Positions 26,393 through 36,374 are shown, counted from the first letter of the stretch. The stretch: 64,000 nucleotides of DNA from Marinomonas lutimaris (GCF_019426345.1 NZ_JAHLLW010000013.1:1-64000), one strand, 5' to 3'. Numbers and translations: made by a program. Notes: generated by a model from the sequence alone, not told the origin.

Positions 26393-27829
26393 ATGAGCAA
26401 TCAAAGTCATTCACAAAATATATCGTCACCAACAGAAAAAAATCCACAGCAAACTCTAAGCAAACCACACTGGCCGCTTTATCTGATATTAGTGATGACA
26501 TTTGCCATTGGGGTGGTTTCCTATCAATTTCTAACTCTCTCCCAATCACTGACTGCTGGACTACTGTTCATTTGTATCGCCTTTTGGGCGACGTCTTTGG
26601 TACCAGCTTATTGGCCTGCTTTGGGATTATTTGCTTTTGCGACGGCAACCCAACTTGCTCCAACACAAGTCATATTCGCTGGATTTCAGTCATCGACATT
26701 TTGGTTATTGTTCAGTGGTATGGTGTTTGGGGCAGCAATTAATCACACGGGGATAAATTCACGTGCAACACGCTTGTTGATGCTGATTCTTGGTAATAGC
26801 TACCAAGGTACGATTATTAAGATTGCGTTGTTTGCGATGGGATTGGCCTTTTTGATTCCTTCTGGTGTAAGTCGTATCGTTCTTATTATTCCAATCATCG
26901 CCTCTCTCGCCGATCATTTTGGCTACGATCAAGACTCCAATGGTCGAAAGGGTATGTTATTGACTGCGGCATTTGGAACCTTTTTACCAGCCTTCTCTAT
27001 CTTGCCTGCGAACGCGCCCAATATGCTACTTTCAGGTATGACTGAAGCCTTATACAACGCGCCCTTTTCTTATGGCGAGTATCTACTTTTGCACTTCCCT
27101 ATCTTGGGACTTGGAAAGTTAATCATGACTGTTGGCGTTATTCTGTGGCTTTTTCCAGATAAAGCACCAAGCCAAGCCATACAAGCGACCATTGAAAAGT
27201 CAGCCATGACGAAAATAGAAATACGGCTGCTAATTGTGCTTTGCGCTTGTTTTGCTTTCTGGTTCACAGATTCACTGCATCATATTTCTGCTGGTTGGGT
27301 TGGACTTATTGCTGCGCTAGTTTGCCTATGGCCAAGCCTTGGATTAATGGCAAAAAACAGCATTGATAAAGACATTCAGTACGGTACGCTATTATTTGCG
27401 GCGGGGATTATTGGCTTAAGTGCGATCATTGCCTATTCTGGTCTGGGTACTATCTTGGTGAATTATTTAACCGAGGTCATTCCTTTCACCCAAAATTCAG
27501 CTTTACTGAATTTGAGCTTGCTAACCTTTATTTCCACTTGCGTGGCTGTGGTAACCAATCTAGCTGGCGTCCCTGCCATTATGACGCCAATGGCGGAGCA
27601 TCTTGCTGACATTACCGGTTTATCTAATAACGCAGTGTTAATGACCCAAGTATTGGCATTTTCAAACGTCTTACTGCCTTATCAAGCGCCACCTCTGATA
27701 ACTGCAATTGCGCTTGGCAATTTATCCATCAGCGCTGTCACTAAGGTTTGTCTGGCGACCTTTGCGCTGACGAGTTTGATATTGCTGCCACTAAACTTCC
27801 TCTGGTGGCATATTCTCGGTATGTTTTAA
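26393..27829 (+). CDS. SLC13/DASS-type anion transporter
   Basis: A 478-residue polytopic membrane protein with a 25-residue hydrophilic N-terminus and about 11-12 helices. Family traits include the two-fold repeated organisation with GVSRIVLIIPIIASLAD and LPANAPNMLLSGMTEALYN in the first half and TNLAGVPAIMTPMAEHLAD in the second. These resemble the SNT-type sodium/substrate motifs of divalent anion:Na+ symporters. Substrate (dicarboxylate, sulfate or other) is not determinable. It follows argC by about 70 bases, across the hairpin, with a weak ribosome-binding site. Confidence 0.8.
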   Translation: MSNQSHSQNISSPTEKNPQQTLSKPHWPLYLILVMTFAIGVVSYQFLTLSQSLTAGLLFICIAFWATSLVPAYWPALGLFAFATATQLAPTQVIFAGFQSSTFWLLFSGMVFGAAINHTGINSRATRLLMLILGNSYQGTIIKIALFAMGLAFLIPSGVSRIVLIIPIIASLADHFGYDQDSNGRKGMLLTAAFGTFLPAFSILPANAPNMLLSGMTEALYNAPFSYGEYLLLHFPILGLGKLIMTVGVILWLFPDKAPSQAIQATIEKSAMTKIEIRLLIVLCACFAFWFTDSLHHISAGWVGLIAALVCLWPSLGLMAKNSIDKDIQYGTLLFAAGIIGLSAIIAYSGLGTILVNYLTEVIPFTQNSALLNLSLLTFISTCVAVVTNLAGVPAIMTPMAEHLADITGLSNNAVLMTQVLAFSNVLLPYQAPPLITAIALGNLSISAVTKVCLATFALTSLILLPLNFLWWHILGMF

Positions 27830-27977
27830 GCAAATTGTTAGCTTCCACACAAAGTGATTTGACAGAAGAGCCCCATTTTAAAGAACACTTCTGTTATTTG
27901 AGAACAGCTTTTTCAACGAAAATATCGTATTATCCCCGCTATTAGCCATTGACCCAGTATTCTAATTATTGATTCCT

Positions 27978-29594
27978 ATGATACGACTTTCCAATATCCA
28001 ACTTCCTCTTGATCACGACGCTAACGCAATAGAAAGCGCGATTTTATCCATGCTTGAAATTCCAGCAGAGAAACTCGTTAGCTTTAACGTTTTTCGTCGC
28101 GGATACGATGCGCGTAAGAAAACTAATATCATATTGATTTACACCTTGGATGTTGAAACGACGTGTAACGATGTTTTGCTTAGCCAATTTGCGGATCACC
28201 AGCAAGTCAAAGTCACACCTGACTTAGATTATCATCCCGTTGCACAAGCACCAGTAACCTTGACTGAACGCCCTATCGTTATTGGTTTTGGTCCATGCGG
28301 CTTATTAGCCGCCTTGGTTTTAGCGCAAATGGGTTACAAGCCAATCGTGTTGGAGCGCGGTAAAGAAGTACGTGAACGTACCAAAGATACCTTTGGTTTC
28401 TGGCGTAAGAAGATTCTGAACACTGAGTCTAACGTACAGTTTGGTGAAGGCGGGGCGGGAACCTTTTCTGACGGCAAACTCTATAGCCAAGTGAAAGACC
28501 CTAAACAATACAGCCGAAAAGTCCTTAATGAATTTGTTGCTGCAGGCGCACCGGACGAAATCCTTTACGTCAGCAAACCTCACATTGGTACCTTTAAGCT
28601 GGTTGCCATGGTCGAAAAAATGCGCGCACAGATTATTGAATTAGGTGGTGAGATTCGTTTCAGCTGTCGTGTTGATAATTTACATATCGAAGACGGCCAA
28701 GTCACTGGCGTTACCCTTGCTGATGGCGAACAACTGCATTCTAAACACATCGCTATTGCTATTGGTCACAGCGCTCGTGACACCTTCGAAATGCTGCACA
28801 ACAAAGGCGTATACATCGAAGCCAAACCTTTCTCGGTTGGCTTTCGTATCGAACACGAGCAATCCTCTATCGATAAAGCCCGCTTTGGCCCAAATGCGGG
28901 TAACGAGATTTTGGGTGCGGCGGATTACAAACTGGTTCACCACTGTAAAAATGGTCGTTCCGTTTACAGCTTCTGTATGTGCCCTGGCGGCACCGTCGTT
29001 GCGGCTACATCGGAAGAAAATCGCGTAGTTACCAATGGTATGAGTCAATATTCTCGTAACGAACGTAACGCCAACAGCGCCATTGTTGTGGGTATTGATC
29101 CATCCGATTATCCAGGTGGACCGCTTGCGGGCATCGAATTCCAACGCAAGCTAGAAAGTCTTGCTTATGAGTTGGGAGGCAGCAACTACGATGCGCCAGC
29201 ACAAACCGTCGGCGCCTTTTTACGTAACGAAACACCAGAAAAACTCGGTACAGTGGAGCCTTCTTTCAAACCGGGTATTAAACTAACCAACCTAGCGGAT
29301 GCCTTGCCAGATTTTTGTATCGAAGCGATTCGAGAAGCGATTCCAGCATTCAATAAGAAAATCCGTGGTTTTGCCTTCGATGATGCTCTACTTACTGGCG
29401 TAGAAACGCGCACATCAGCGCCGATCAATATCAAACGCGATAATGACAGCCTAGAAAGTATCAACACAAAAGGCTTGTATCCAGCTGGAGAAGGCGCGGG
29501 GTATGCTGGTGGCATTATGTCGGCAGCTATTGATGGCATTAAAATCGCCGAAGCCATGGCATTGAGCATCAATGCGAAAGCAGCATCTAAATAA
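27978..29594 (+). CDS. FAD-dependent dehydrogenase, COG2509 family
   Basis: A 538-residue flavoprotein. After an ~95-residue N-terminal domain comes the FAD Rossmann motif IGFGPCGLLAALVLAQMGYK with ERG at the end of strand 2. Family blocks GEGGAGTFSDGKLYSQVKD and KPHIGTFKLV follow, and the C-terminal FAD loop is GLYPAGEGAGYAGGIMSAA. This is the uncharacterised NAD(P)/FAD dehydrogenase family common in proteobacteria; the substrate is unknown. I start at the ATG (27978) rather than the TTG three codons earlier. It is followed by a strong terminator. Confidence 0.87.
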   Translation: MIRLSNIQLPLDHDANAIESAILSMLEIPAEKLVSFNVFRRGYDARKKTNIILIYTLDVETTCNDVLLSQFADHQQVKVTPDLDYHPVAQAPVTLTERPIVIGFGPCGLLAALVLAQMGYKPIVLERGKEVRERTKDTFGFWRKKILNTESNVQFGEGGAGTFSDGKLYSQVKDPKQYSRKVLNEFVAAGAPDEILYVSKPHIGTFKLVAMVEKMRAQIIELGGEIRFSCRVDNLHIEDGQVTGVTLADGEQLHSKHIAIAIGHSARDTFEMLHNKGVYIEAKPFSVGFRIEHEQSSIDKARFGPNAGNEILGAADYKLVHHCKNGRSVYSFCMCPGGTVVAATSEENRVVTNGMSQYSRNERNANSAIVVGIDPSDYPGGPLAGIEFQRKLESLAYELGGSNYDAPAQTVGAFLRNETPEKLGTVEPSFKPGIKLTNLADALPDFCIEAIREAIPAFNKKIRGFAFDDALLTGVETRTSAPINIKRDNDSLESINTKGLYPAGEGAGYAGGIMSAAIDGIKIAEAMALSINAKAASK

Positions 29595-29622
29595 GGCTTA
29601 ACAGAGCCACATTATTAAAACG

Positions 29623-29652
29623 AAAGGGTCGCCAACTAGGCGACCCTTTTTT
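29623..29652 (+). terminator. Intrinsic terminator of the COG2509 gene
   Basis: AAAGGGTCGCC (29623-29633), loop AACTA, GGCGACCCTTT (29639-29649) and three more Ts: a textbook GC stem plus T-run. Confidence 0.92.
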
Positions 29653-29776
29653 GTAAGGCTCAAATACATATTTGTATCATCTAAAGTCTATTATGCTCAT
29701 ACTTTACTTCCGTTATAGCTGATCATACTTATAGCTGCTACTGTAATGAGCAAACTATCAATTCGGGAGTTGTTTT

Positions 29777-30574
29777 ATGTGGCTAGAAGCATCCAGTACT
29801 CTTGAGTTCAATATTGAGACACCGTCACCTTTCGTACTGATGTTACGCCCTCGTAGCGGTATGCAGCAGTGGATTGCTCGGGAAGAATATGTCTTGTCAC
29901 CCAGTGTGCCAGCCGTGGAGTTTACCGATTCCTTTGGAAACTTATGCCAAAGATTAGTTGCTCCTGTCGGACATTTTTCGATTCGTATCTCAGTGGTAAT
30001 AGAAACCGCCAACGCTTCAGATACTGCACCTGGCGCGCCTTTTGTCGACATCCAGCAACTACCCGACGAAACCTTACCTTTTTTGCACCCGAGTCGTTAT
30101 TGCGACTCTGATCATTTTACCGAAATGGCCTCGTCCATCGTTACAGGCTTAACGCCCGGTTATGACCAATGCAGCGCTATCGTCGATTATATTCGTCAAA
30201 ACATTCAATACACACCTGGGGAAGGCGAACAGAACATAAGTGCATCAGAGCTAAACGGATTAGGGCGAGGCGTTTGTCGAGACATGGCACATTTGGGCAT
30301 TGCTTGCTGTCGAGCGCTCGCCATTCCTGCACGCATGGTGGTCGGTTATCTTGAAGGTTTGGAGCCGATGGATTTACATGCGTGGTTTGAAGCCTACGTT
30401 GGCAATCGTTGGTACACATTCGATCCAACGCAAGCGGATTTACAAGGTGGTCGTGTCGCTATCGCTTTTGGGCGAGACGCTGCTGATGTGGCGATCTACA
30501 CCCAGTTCGGGCCACCAGTAGAGCTGCTCAATCTCGATGTTAAGGTCCAAGAAACTCAAGGGCCAACGCGATAA
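29777..30574 (+). CDS. Transglutaminase-like cysteine protease-fold protein
   Basis: A 265-residue soluble protein. The N-terminal ~95 residues resemble the bacterial transglutaminase N-domain, and the core holds the catalytic triad: Cys in [29 protein letters not shown] (around residue 165), His in [10 protein letters not shown], Asp in FDPTQ. Bacterial members act as peptidases or amidases more often than as cross-linkers, and some accompany circularly permuted ATP-grasp/alpha-E ligases, which are not present here. GGGAG precedes the ATG. Confidence 0.85.
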   Translation: MWLEASSTLEFNIETPSPFVLMLRPRSGMQQWIAREEYVLSPSVPAVEFTDSFGNLCQRLVAPVGHFSIRISVVIETANASDTAPGAPFVDIQQLPDETLPFLHPSRYCDSDHFTEMASSIVTGLTPGYDQCSAIVDYIRQNIQYTPGEGEQNISASELNGLGRGVCRDMAHLGIACCRALAIPARMVVGYLEGLEPMDLHAWFEAYVGNRWYTFDPTQADLQGGRVAIAFGRDAADVAIYTQFGPPVELLNLDVKVQETQGPTR

Positions 30575-30612
30575 AGCAGCATTTTTATGAAGCAAAACGA
30601 TTAATGAAGCTA

Positions 30613-31293
30613 TTAGACAATATCAAATTGAATAATAGCTTCATTCCGATTGATGACTCGATTCACACCTAAAGACTCAGCGGCTGGCACTAACCCATTT
30701 AAGGTTCCGGTAATAAAAAAGTAATCTTTATTGCCGTAGCCTCGTTGAATACATTGAAGTATCCCTTTCTTCACCACGTCTTTCTTTGCCTCTACAAGCT
30801 GATCTAGTTCAGCCGTAAATGTGTAATCTTGATTGCCACCTTCGAAAAGTAGCTCACCTGCGACAGGCTTTTGAGAAACAAAAACACCGTAGTTGAAATA
30901 GAAGTCACACGCAGAGTGATTGGTAGGATGAATAGCAGGACGAATCAATTCTACAGCCGCGAAAGGCATTAACTCAGCGACCAATTCATTTACATCATCC
31001 GTTGAGCTTGGCACAGTCAATTGAAAACACACTTCCAACTCGGTTCCACGAAATGCTTGATGGAGAATAGTTTCGCCAAGGTTGTTAAATACTTGAAAAT
31101 CAAAAATAGGAGCAAGAATAATCACGCCCTCTTTATCGACAATTTTCCAACCAGCGATAACACCACCTTTTCCAATGATCTCAGAGATCAATGCGTCTTG
31201 TGCTACACAAATAGAGTCAAAAGTCTCTGTTAAAGATAATGACGCCTCATGTTTAAACCCTTTTATTATCTGAGAATATTCTTCGAAAACCAT
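30613..31293 (-). CDS. 2-keto-4-pentenoate hydratase/FAH-like protein (tentative)
   Basis: A 226-residue soluble protein. Short blocks recall the MhpD/FAH hydratase superfamily: AGWKIVD near 46, GTELEVCFQLT near 84 (the acidic metal-site region), FAAVELIRPAI near 110, and a C-terminal GTLNGLVPA...NEAIIQFD. The match is weak and the usual E-x-E arrangement is imperfect. It diverges from the LysR gene by 184 bases, so it is a likely target of that regulator and may belong to the catabolic module that follows. Confidence 0.55.
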   Translation of the reverse strand: MVFEEYSQIIKGFKHEASLSLTETFDSICVAQDALISEIIGKGGVIAGWKIVDKEGVIILAPIFDFQVFNNLGETILHQAFRGTELEVCFQLTVPSSTDDVNELVAELMPFAAVELIRPAIHPTNHSACDFYFNYGVFVSQKPVAGELLFEGGNQDYTFTAELDQLVEAKKDVVKKGILQCIQRGYGNKDYFFITGTLNGLVPAAESLGVNRVINRNEAIIQFDIV

Positions 31294-31477
31294 ATCGTGA
31301 AAGCCCTTTGTGAAAATTAATAGAGGTGAAAAAAGTGTTTAATCGTAGCCGAATGACACTAAAGATGTCGCTATAGTATGAGAAAAAAACGAGATGGGAT
31401 ATGATCTTTGCGCGTTTAATGGTGTATACAAAATAGAATCGACTTCCAAAAACAATAAAGTATGGATGTAATCATAA

Positions 31478-32365
31478 ATGCGAATTGACCCAACTTCCCT
31501 GCGCTTATTCGTCTGCGTCATTGAGCAAGGCTCGATAGCACGTGCTGCCGAATTGAATTTTATTGCCGCTTCAGCCGTATCAAAACGCATCAAGGAATTA
31601 GAGCAATTGCTTCATACCCCATTAATGATGCGCACCAATCGAGGAGTAGTTGCTACACCTGCAGGCCAAGCGTTGTTACAGATGTCCCGCGGCGTGCTGC
31701 ATCAACTGGATGATATTTATAACCAAATGAATGAGTTCTCACACGGTGTTCGAGGGCAAGTTCGAATGGTGGCCAATATTTCTGCTATCAGTCAATTTCT
31801 CCCTAAACAACTGCGCTCTTTTTTGAACCAAAACCCTTTGGTGCAAATTCATTTAGAAGAGAAAATCAGTAGTGAAATCATTCGTGCTGTTGCTGAAAAT
31901 GCTGCAGACATTGGTATTGTCACCATCGCTTCAAGAGAATACCCAGACCTTTCCATCTATCCTTATAAAACAGACCGTCTTGTGGTCATCACTCCGGTTG
32001 GGCACCCCCTTGGACAATACAAAGAGGTCAAGTTTGTAGACACTTTAGGGCATGACTATGTCGGTTTACATACAGGAAGTGCCATCAACAACCAAATGAT
32101 TAATGCCTCTACCAATGCCAATTTACCACTAAATATGCGTATTCAAGTCACCAGCTATGAAGCACTTTGCAGCATGGTGGAATCAGGACTTGGTATAGGA
32201 CTTATGCCTATCGACATTGCTCGCCCCTATATAAAAGCTTCACGAATAGAGGCTTTGCCATTATTAGACGGCTGGGCACACCGAGAGCTTAAGATCTGTG
32301 TTCGCAGTTCGGATCAACTACTCGACGCTGCTCACCATTTATTAACCCATTTACGTACAACTTAA
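31478..32365 (+). CDS. LysR-type transcriptional regulator
   Basis: A 295-residue LTTR with the N-terminal winged HTH (SLRLFVCVIEQGSIARAAELN, then SAVSKRIKELEQLLHTPL) and a C-terminal co-inducer domain (VRGQVRMVANISAI onwards). It sits between the divergent hydratase-like gene and the CoA-transferase/lyase/TRAP genes, so it is the natural regulator of both sides; the ligand is probably the transported acid or a product. A short TGTATACA palindrome lies at 31423-31430 in the shared promoter region, but it may be chance. Confidence 0.93.
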   Translation: MRIDPTSLRLFVCVIEQGSIARAAELNFIAASAVSKRIKELEQLLHTPLMMRTNRGVVATPAGQALLQMSRGVLHQLDDIYNQMNEFSHGVRGQVRMVANISAISQFLPKQLRSFLNQNPLVQIHLEEKISSEIIRAVAENAADIGIVTIASREYPDLSIYPYKTDRLVVITPVGHPLGQYKEVKFVDTLGHDYVGLHTGSAINNQMINASTNANLPLNMRIQVTSYEALCSMVESGLGIGLMPIDIARPYIKASRIEALPLLDGWAHRELKICVRSSDQLLDAAHHLLTHLRTT

Positions 32366-32401
32366 TGTCTATCAATCTTGCCATATCCTAAAGAGATGGC
32401 A

Positions 32402-32422
32402 GCCTAACATTTAGGCGCTTTT
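32402..32422 (+). terminator. Possible weak terminator after LysR
   Basis: GCCTAA (32402-32407), loop CAT, TTAGGC (32411-32416), then GCTTTTCTC. The stem is short, so it is at most a partial stop separating the regulator from the catabolic operon. Confidence 0.4.
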
Positions 32423-32486
32423 CTCTTGTTCTAGTTTAAAAGATGATAATTACAACAATTACAAAAAATAATTAAGGGAAACGAGA

Positions 32487-33722
32487 ATGAGCCAACGCGA
32501 CTCGTCATCTAACACAAATTCTAACAATGAAACCGAATTACCTTTAAAGGGCGTACGTGTTTTAGAACTAGGATCTCTCATCGCCGGCCCCTATGCTGGC
32601 AGCATTTTTGCTCAATTCGGCGCAGAAGTAATTAAGGTTGAACCTCCCGGAAGCGGTGATCCATTGCGCAAATGGCGCAAAATGTACAAAGACACCTCTC
32701 TTTGGTGGTACTCACAAAGCCGCAATAAAAAGTCTATTACGCTAGATCTTAAATCAGCGGATGCACAAGCCATCATCCACGACTTAGTTAAAGACGTCGA
32801 CATAGTCATCGAAAACTTCCGTCCTGGCACCTTAGAAAAATGGAATCTGGGATGGGAGCAATTATCTGCTGTCAAACCAGAACTCATCATGTTACGTGTT
32901 TCGGGTTATGGTCAGGATGGACCTTATTCTTCGCGTCCTGGGTTTGCTGCGATTGCAGAATCCATTGGTGGCTTACGTCACCTTGTTGGTTATCCCGATA
33001 GACCTCCAGTTCGAGTGGGTGTCAGCATTGGCGACACACTTGCATCACTTTACGGCGTAATCGGTGCCATGATGGCGATGCATCACTTAAAAGTAAATAA
33101 AGGCACTGGGCAGTTTATCGATGTAGCCTTATACGAATCTGTATTCGGTGTGATGGAAAGCTTGATCCCTGAATACGGTATGTTCGGTTTTATACGAGAA
33201 CGTACTGGCGCTAGTATGCCGGGCATTGCACCATCTGGTTCTTATATGAGCAAAGACGAACGCTACATTGTTATTGCCGCTAACAGCGACAGTATTTTCA
33301 AGCGTTTAATGAATGCAATGGAACGACCAGATTTAGCAAACGATCCAGAGTTAGCGCAAAATGACGGTCGAGCTAAACGCTCCGACGAACTAGATGAAGC
33401 AATTCAAGCTTGGACATCTCAGCACTCTCTTAAAGATGCACTCGCCATTTTGGAAGAAGCCGCTGTGCCGTCTAGTGGTATTAATAATGCGGAAGATATT
33501 TTTAACGACCCACACTTTCATGCTCGAGAAATGATTGTTGAACACCCACTTTCTGGTGACGATAAAATATCACTTCCTGGCATAGTACCAAAATTAAGCC
33601 TAACACCTGGCAAAACTCAGTGGCTAGGGCCAAAACTGGGCGAGCACACTGACGAAATTTTGGGCTCAGTTGGAATCGATGAAGACAAGCTTGCCACGCT
33701 ACGTGCCAAGGGTGTGATTTAG
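32487..33722 (+). CDS. CaiB/BaiF-type (class III) CoA-transferase
   Basis: A 411-residue cytoplasmic enzyme predicted to transfer CoA from a donor thioester to a carboxylic acid. Class III marks: GVRVLELGSLIAGPYAGSIF and AQFGAEVIKVEPPGSGDPLR at the N-terminus, NFRPGTLEKWNLGW, and GQFIDVALYESVFGVMES, where Glu stands at the position commonly held by the catalytic Asp or Glu. Strong AAGGGAAACGAGA leader. It is 9 bases upstream of the lyase gene, which suggests its product thioester is the lyase substrate. Confidence 0.92.
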   Translation: MSQRDSSSNTNSNNETELPLKGVRVLELGSLIAGPYAGSIFAQFGAEVIKVEPPGSGDPLRKWRKMYKDTSLWWYSQSRNKKSITLDLKSADAQAIIHDLVKDVDIVIENFRPGTLEKWNLGWEQLSAVKPELIMLRVSGYGQDGPYSSRPGFAAIAESIGGLRHLVGYPDRPPVRVGVSIGDTLASLYGVIGAMMAMHHLKVNKGTGQFIDVALYESVFGVMESLIPEYGMFGFIRERTGASMPGIAPSGSYMSKDERYIVIAANSDSIFKRLMNAMERPDLANDPELAQNDGRAKRSDELDEAIQAWTSQHSLKDALAILEEAAVPSSGINNAEDIFNDPHFHAREMIVEHPLSGDDKISLPGIVPKLSLTPGKTQWLGPKLGEHTDEILGSVGIDEDKLATLRAKGVI

Positions 33723-33731
33723 GAGCCTATT

Positions 33732-34709
33732 ATGTTCATGCAGAATCTACCGACCAAGGTACGAATTAACGAAGTGGCGACTCGCGATGGTTTTCAAAGC
33801 GAAGCACTTTTTATTCCAACAAATAAGAAAATCGAAATCATAGATCGCTTATCTTTACTTGGTTTAAATAAAATCGAAGTCACCTCTTTTGTATCACCAA
33901 AGGCAATTCCTAATCTGCGTGATGCTGAAGAAGTCATGAATAGCATTACGCGTAATCCCAAGGTCACTTATGTAACCCTTGTCCCCAATGAAAAAGGTGC
34001 AGAGCGCGCACTGGCGACCAAGGCGGATGAAGTCAACCTGGTTATGTCGGTGAGTGAATCGCATAACCTTTCGAACATGCGCATGTCATGCGAGCAGTCA
34101 TTGGCGCAGTTCAAACGTATTTGCGAGTTAATGAAAGGTAGTAACACTCGAATTAATGCTTCATTAGCTACTTCTTTTGGCTGCCCTTTTGAAGGCATTA
34201 TCTCTCCTGAGCGTGTAATCAAAGTCATTCATCAATATATTGATACTGGCATTCAGAGTATTTCGATTGCTGACACAACAGGTATGGCATCACCAAGACA
34301 AGTCTATGAGCTATGTTCGCAAGTTCGCGATATTTTTCCAGCACTCGATGTCACGTTGCATTTACACAACACGCGCGGTATGGGATTAGCGAACGCACTT
34401 GCTGGTTTATCTGCGGGCATCACTCAACTAGATGCGTCATTGGGTGGAATTGGCGGTTGCCCTTACGCACCAGGAGCAACAGGCAACATTTGTACAGAAG
34501 ATCTTGTGCACATGCTGGAATCGAGCGGTTTAGACACAGGCGTACATCTTACTAATTTATTAGAAATAGCACGCGAACTACCAGAATTACTAGAACACGA
34601 TATATCAGGACAAATTGCCAAGGCAGGCTTACGAACTGAAACAAGGCCGTTATCACAAAGTGTTATTGACCTTAAAGCTCGTATTAAAAGCACTAAAATC
34701 ACAAGCTAG
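33732..34709 (+). CDS. HMG-CoA lyase-type enzyme
   Basis: A 325-residue HMGL-like TIM barrel that should cleave a 3-hydroxy-3-methyl acyl-CoA by retro-aldol reaction, classically HMG-CoA to acetoacetate and acetyl-CoA. Seen: the metal/substrate Arg-Asp in NEVATRDGFQSE at the first strand, LHLHNTRGMGLANALAG with the metal-site histidines, and the catalytic-Cys loop GGIGGCPYAPGATGNICTED near residues 235-255. The first motif has VAT instead of the usual VGP, so citramalyl-CoA or another homologue is possible. AGGAG six bases before the ATG overlaps the CoA-transferase end. Confidence 0.87.
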   Translation: MFMQNLPTKVRINEVATRDGFQSEALFIPTNKKIEIIDRLSLLGLNKIEVTSFVSPKAIPNLRDAEEVMNSITRNPKVTYVTLVPNEKGAERALATKADEVNLVMSVSESHNLSNMRMSCEQSLAQFKRICELMKGSNTRINASLATSFGCPFEGIISPERVIKVIHQYIDTGIQSISIADTTGMASPRQVYELCSQVRDIFPALDVTLHLHNTRGMGLANALAGLSAGITQLDASLGGIGGCPYAPGATGNICTEDLVHMLESSGLDTGVHLTNLLEIARELPELLEHDISGQIAKAGLRTETRPLSQSVIDLKARIKSTKITS

Positions 34710-34751
34710 CAGTATAAAAATAACGATTAATAATAAAAATAGGACATTATC

Positions 34752-35741
34752 ATGAATTATAAAGCTCTTCTAAAAACAGGTTTATTGGCCTCGACCTTAC
34801 TGGCTTCTTTGCCAACCTTGGCAGAAACCACATTAGGGATTTCTCTGCAATTACCTCTTAAACATCACCTTGGACAAAACCTTCTAGATTTCAAAAAAGA
34901 AGTAGAAGAAAAAAGCCATGGTGATATAAAGATAAAAATCTACCCTTCTGCTCAGCTTTTTAAAGACAGCGAAGTACATCAAGCAGTTAGCTCTGGTGCT
35001 ATTGAAATGGGTGTAATGAGCCTTTCTCAACTTGCTGGCACAATCCCTGCCGTAGACGTTTTTTATGTACCTTTCATGTTTCCTTCTCAAGACAAGGTAG
35101 AAGCGGCGACGCGTCCTGACAGCCCAGTTCGTAAATTACTCGATGACGCCATTCTAAAAACCGGTACGCGTGCATTATGGTGGCAAGCTTATGGTGGCGT
35201 AGCGTTGCTTTCTAAGAAAAAACCAATTGAACAGCCAGAAGACATGAAAGGCATGAAGGTTCGTGTTTTTGGTAAAACATTAGGTGAATTTGTTAAGGCA
35301 GTAGGCGGCGCACCAACATCGCTATCTGGCTCTGAACAATTCCTAGCCTACCAACGTGGCACAGTAGATGCTGGCATGACAGGCGTATCCGCAGTTGGCC
35401 CACGGAAGCTGTACCAAGTAATGGATTACCTTACCCTAACAAATCATGCTGACATTGAGTTCTTAACTGTTATTAATGAAAAAGTATGGGAATCTTTATC
35501 TGCTGATAATCAAAAAATTCTGTCTGATGCAGCTCGTAAAGTTGAAGTAGAGCTAAGAGATAAAATCAAAAAAATCGAGAGCGATGCTATCGTAGATGCT
35601 GAAAAACACATGAAGGTGATTCATCTTACTGATGACGACATCATCGCTTGGCGTAAAGCAACCAGCTCTGTTAAAGAATCTTTCTTAGATAATTCAGGTC
35701 CACTCGGTTTTAAAGTCATTCAGGCTGCCGAAAACCTTTAA
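34752..35741 (+). CDS. dctP: TRAP transporter solute-binding protein (DctP family)
   Basis: Periplasmic binding protein of a TRAP system. A 24-residue signal peptide (MNYKALLKTGLLAST...PTLA) precedes a mature domain with LGISLQLPLKHHLGQN, YPSAQLFKDSEVHQAVSSG and the DctP ligand-arginine block MKGMKVRVFGKTLGEFVKA, followed by RGTVDAGMTGVSAV. The conserved Arg suggests a carboxylate ligand. It is 42 bases after the lyase gene and is followed by a hairpin, so it may be made in excess over the permeases. Confidence 0.93.
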   Translation: MNYKALLKTGLLASTLLASLPTLAETTLGISLQLPLKHHLGQNLLDFKKEVEEKSHGDIKIKIYPSAQLFKDSEVHQAVSSGAIEMGVMSLSQLAGTIPAVDVFYVPFMFPSQDKVEAATRPDSPVRKLLDDAILKTGTRALWWQAYGGVALLSKKKPIEQPEDMKGMKVRVFGKTLGEFVKAVGGAPTSLSGSEQFLAYQRGTVDAGMTGVSAVGPRKLYQVMDYLTLTNHADIEFLTVINEKVWESLSADNQKILSDAARKVEVELRDKIKKIESDAIVDAEKHMKVIHLTDDDIIAWRKATSSVKESFLDNSGPLGFKVIQAAENL

Positions 35742-35753
35742 GCTTATAAAAAT

Positions 35754-35796
35754 ATATCGCGGATGAGCCCTTCATCCGCGATATTTCGTTGTTTTT
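35754..35796 (+). terminator. Intercistronic attenuator hairpin between dctP and dctQ
   Basis: ATATCGCGGATGA (35754-35766), loop GCCCT, TCATCCGCGATAT (35772-35784): a perfect 13-bp stem 12 bases past the dctP stop, then TTCGTTGTTTTTT. It should terminate part of the transcripts and stabilise dctP mRNA, consistent with the higher binding-protein dose usual in such systems. Confidence 0.65.
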
Positions 35797-35810
35797 TGGA
35801 GTATTGGCTT

Positions 35811-36374
35811 ATGTCCAACCATGAAGAAAAAAAGCAGGACTTGTCAGCTTGGCGAGCAGAACACCCCGCTCTTTGGGTTCGTATAAACTACCGAGTCATT
35901 CGATTATGCGGCCAGCTATCTGCAGCACTGTTTGTTTTCATCGCTGCAATTATCACTTATGAAGTCGTTGCCCGTTATATATTTACTGCACCTACTATAT
36001 GGTCAGAAGACATATCACTACTTTGTCAGATTTGGGCAACCTGTTTAGGCGCCAGTTGGGTATTGCAAAACAAAGCACTGATTCGCATCGATTTTCTAAC
36101 CAATATGCTGGGCGAAAAAGCAAAAAAACTGTCTGACTTCGTCGCACTATTATCGATCATCTTCTTCGCGGGATTTATTACCTTTTATGGTTATCAATTA
36201 TTAAAAGAATCCATTGAAATGGGCTCTGCATCAGCAAGTATGCTGGGGCTACCACTTTGGACAACAAAATCAGCCATCCCTATTGGATTTGGGTTACTAA
36301 CATTACAAGCCGTCATGGAAATACTTTTGATGTTCGCGGGTGATTATCAAGAACACGAAGAGGTTTCACTATAA
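35811..36374 (+). CDS. dctQ: TRAP transporter small permease (DctQ family)
   Basis: A 187-residue, four-helix inner-membrane subunit. I start at the ATG at 35811 behind GGAG; the longer frame (from 35763) would read through the hairpin. Helices lie near residues 35-55, 75-95, 115-135 and 155-175. The family motif EVVARYIFTAPTIWSEDISLL is present in the first half. It overlaps dctM by one base (TAATG), so the two membrane subunits are translationally coupled. Confidence 0.9.
   Translation: MSNHEEKKQDLSAWRAEHPALWVRINYRVIRLCGQLSAALFVFIAAIITYEVVARYIFTAPTIWSEDISLLCQIWATCLGASWVLQNKALIRIDFLTNMLGEKAKKLSDFVALLSIIFFAGFITFYGYQLLKESIEMGSASASMLGLPLWTTKSAIPIGFGLLTLQAVMEILLMFAGDYQEHEEVSL

Noticed and set aside
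31423-31430. TGTATACA palindrome as a LysR operator
   Set aside because: Only 8 bp, could be chance; not a clear T-N11-A site, so noted only in the LysR entry.
35763-35810. Longer dctQ reading frame beginning inside the intercistronic hairpin
   Set aside because: Translation would start within the stem, and GGAG is correctly placed for the ATG at 35811.
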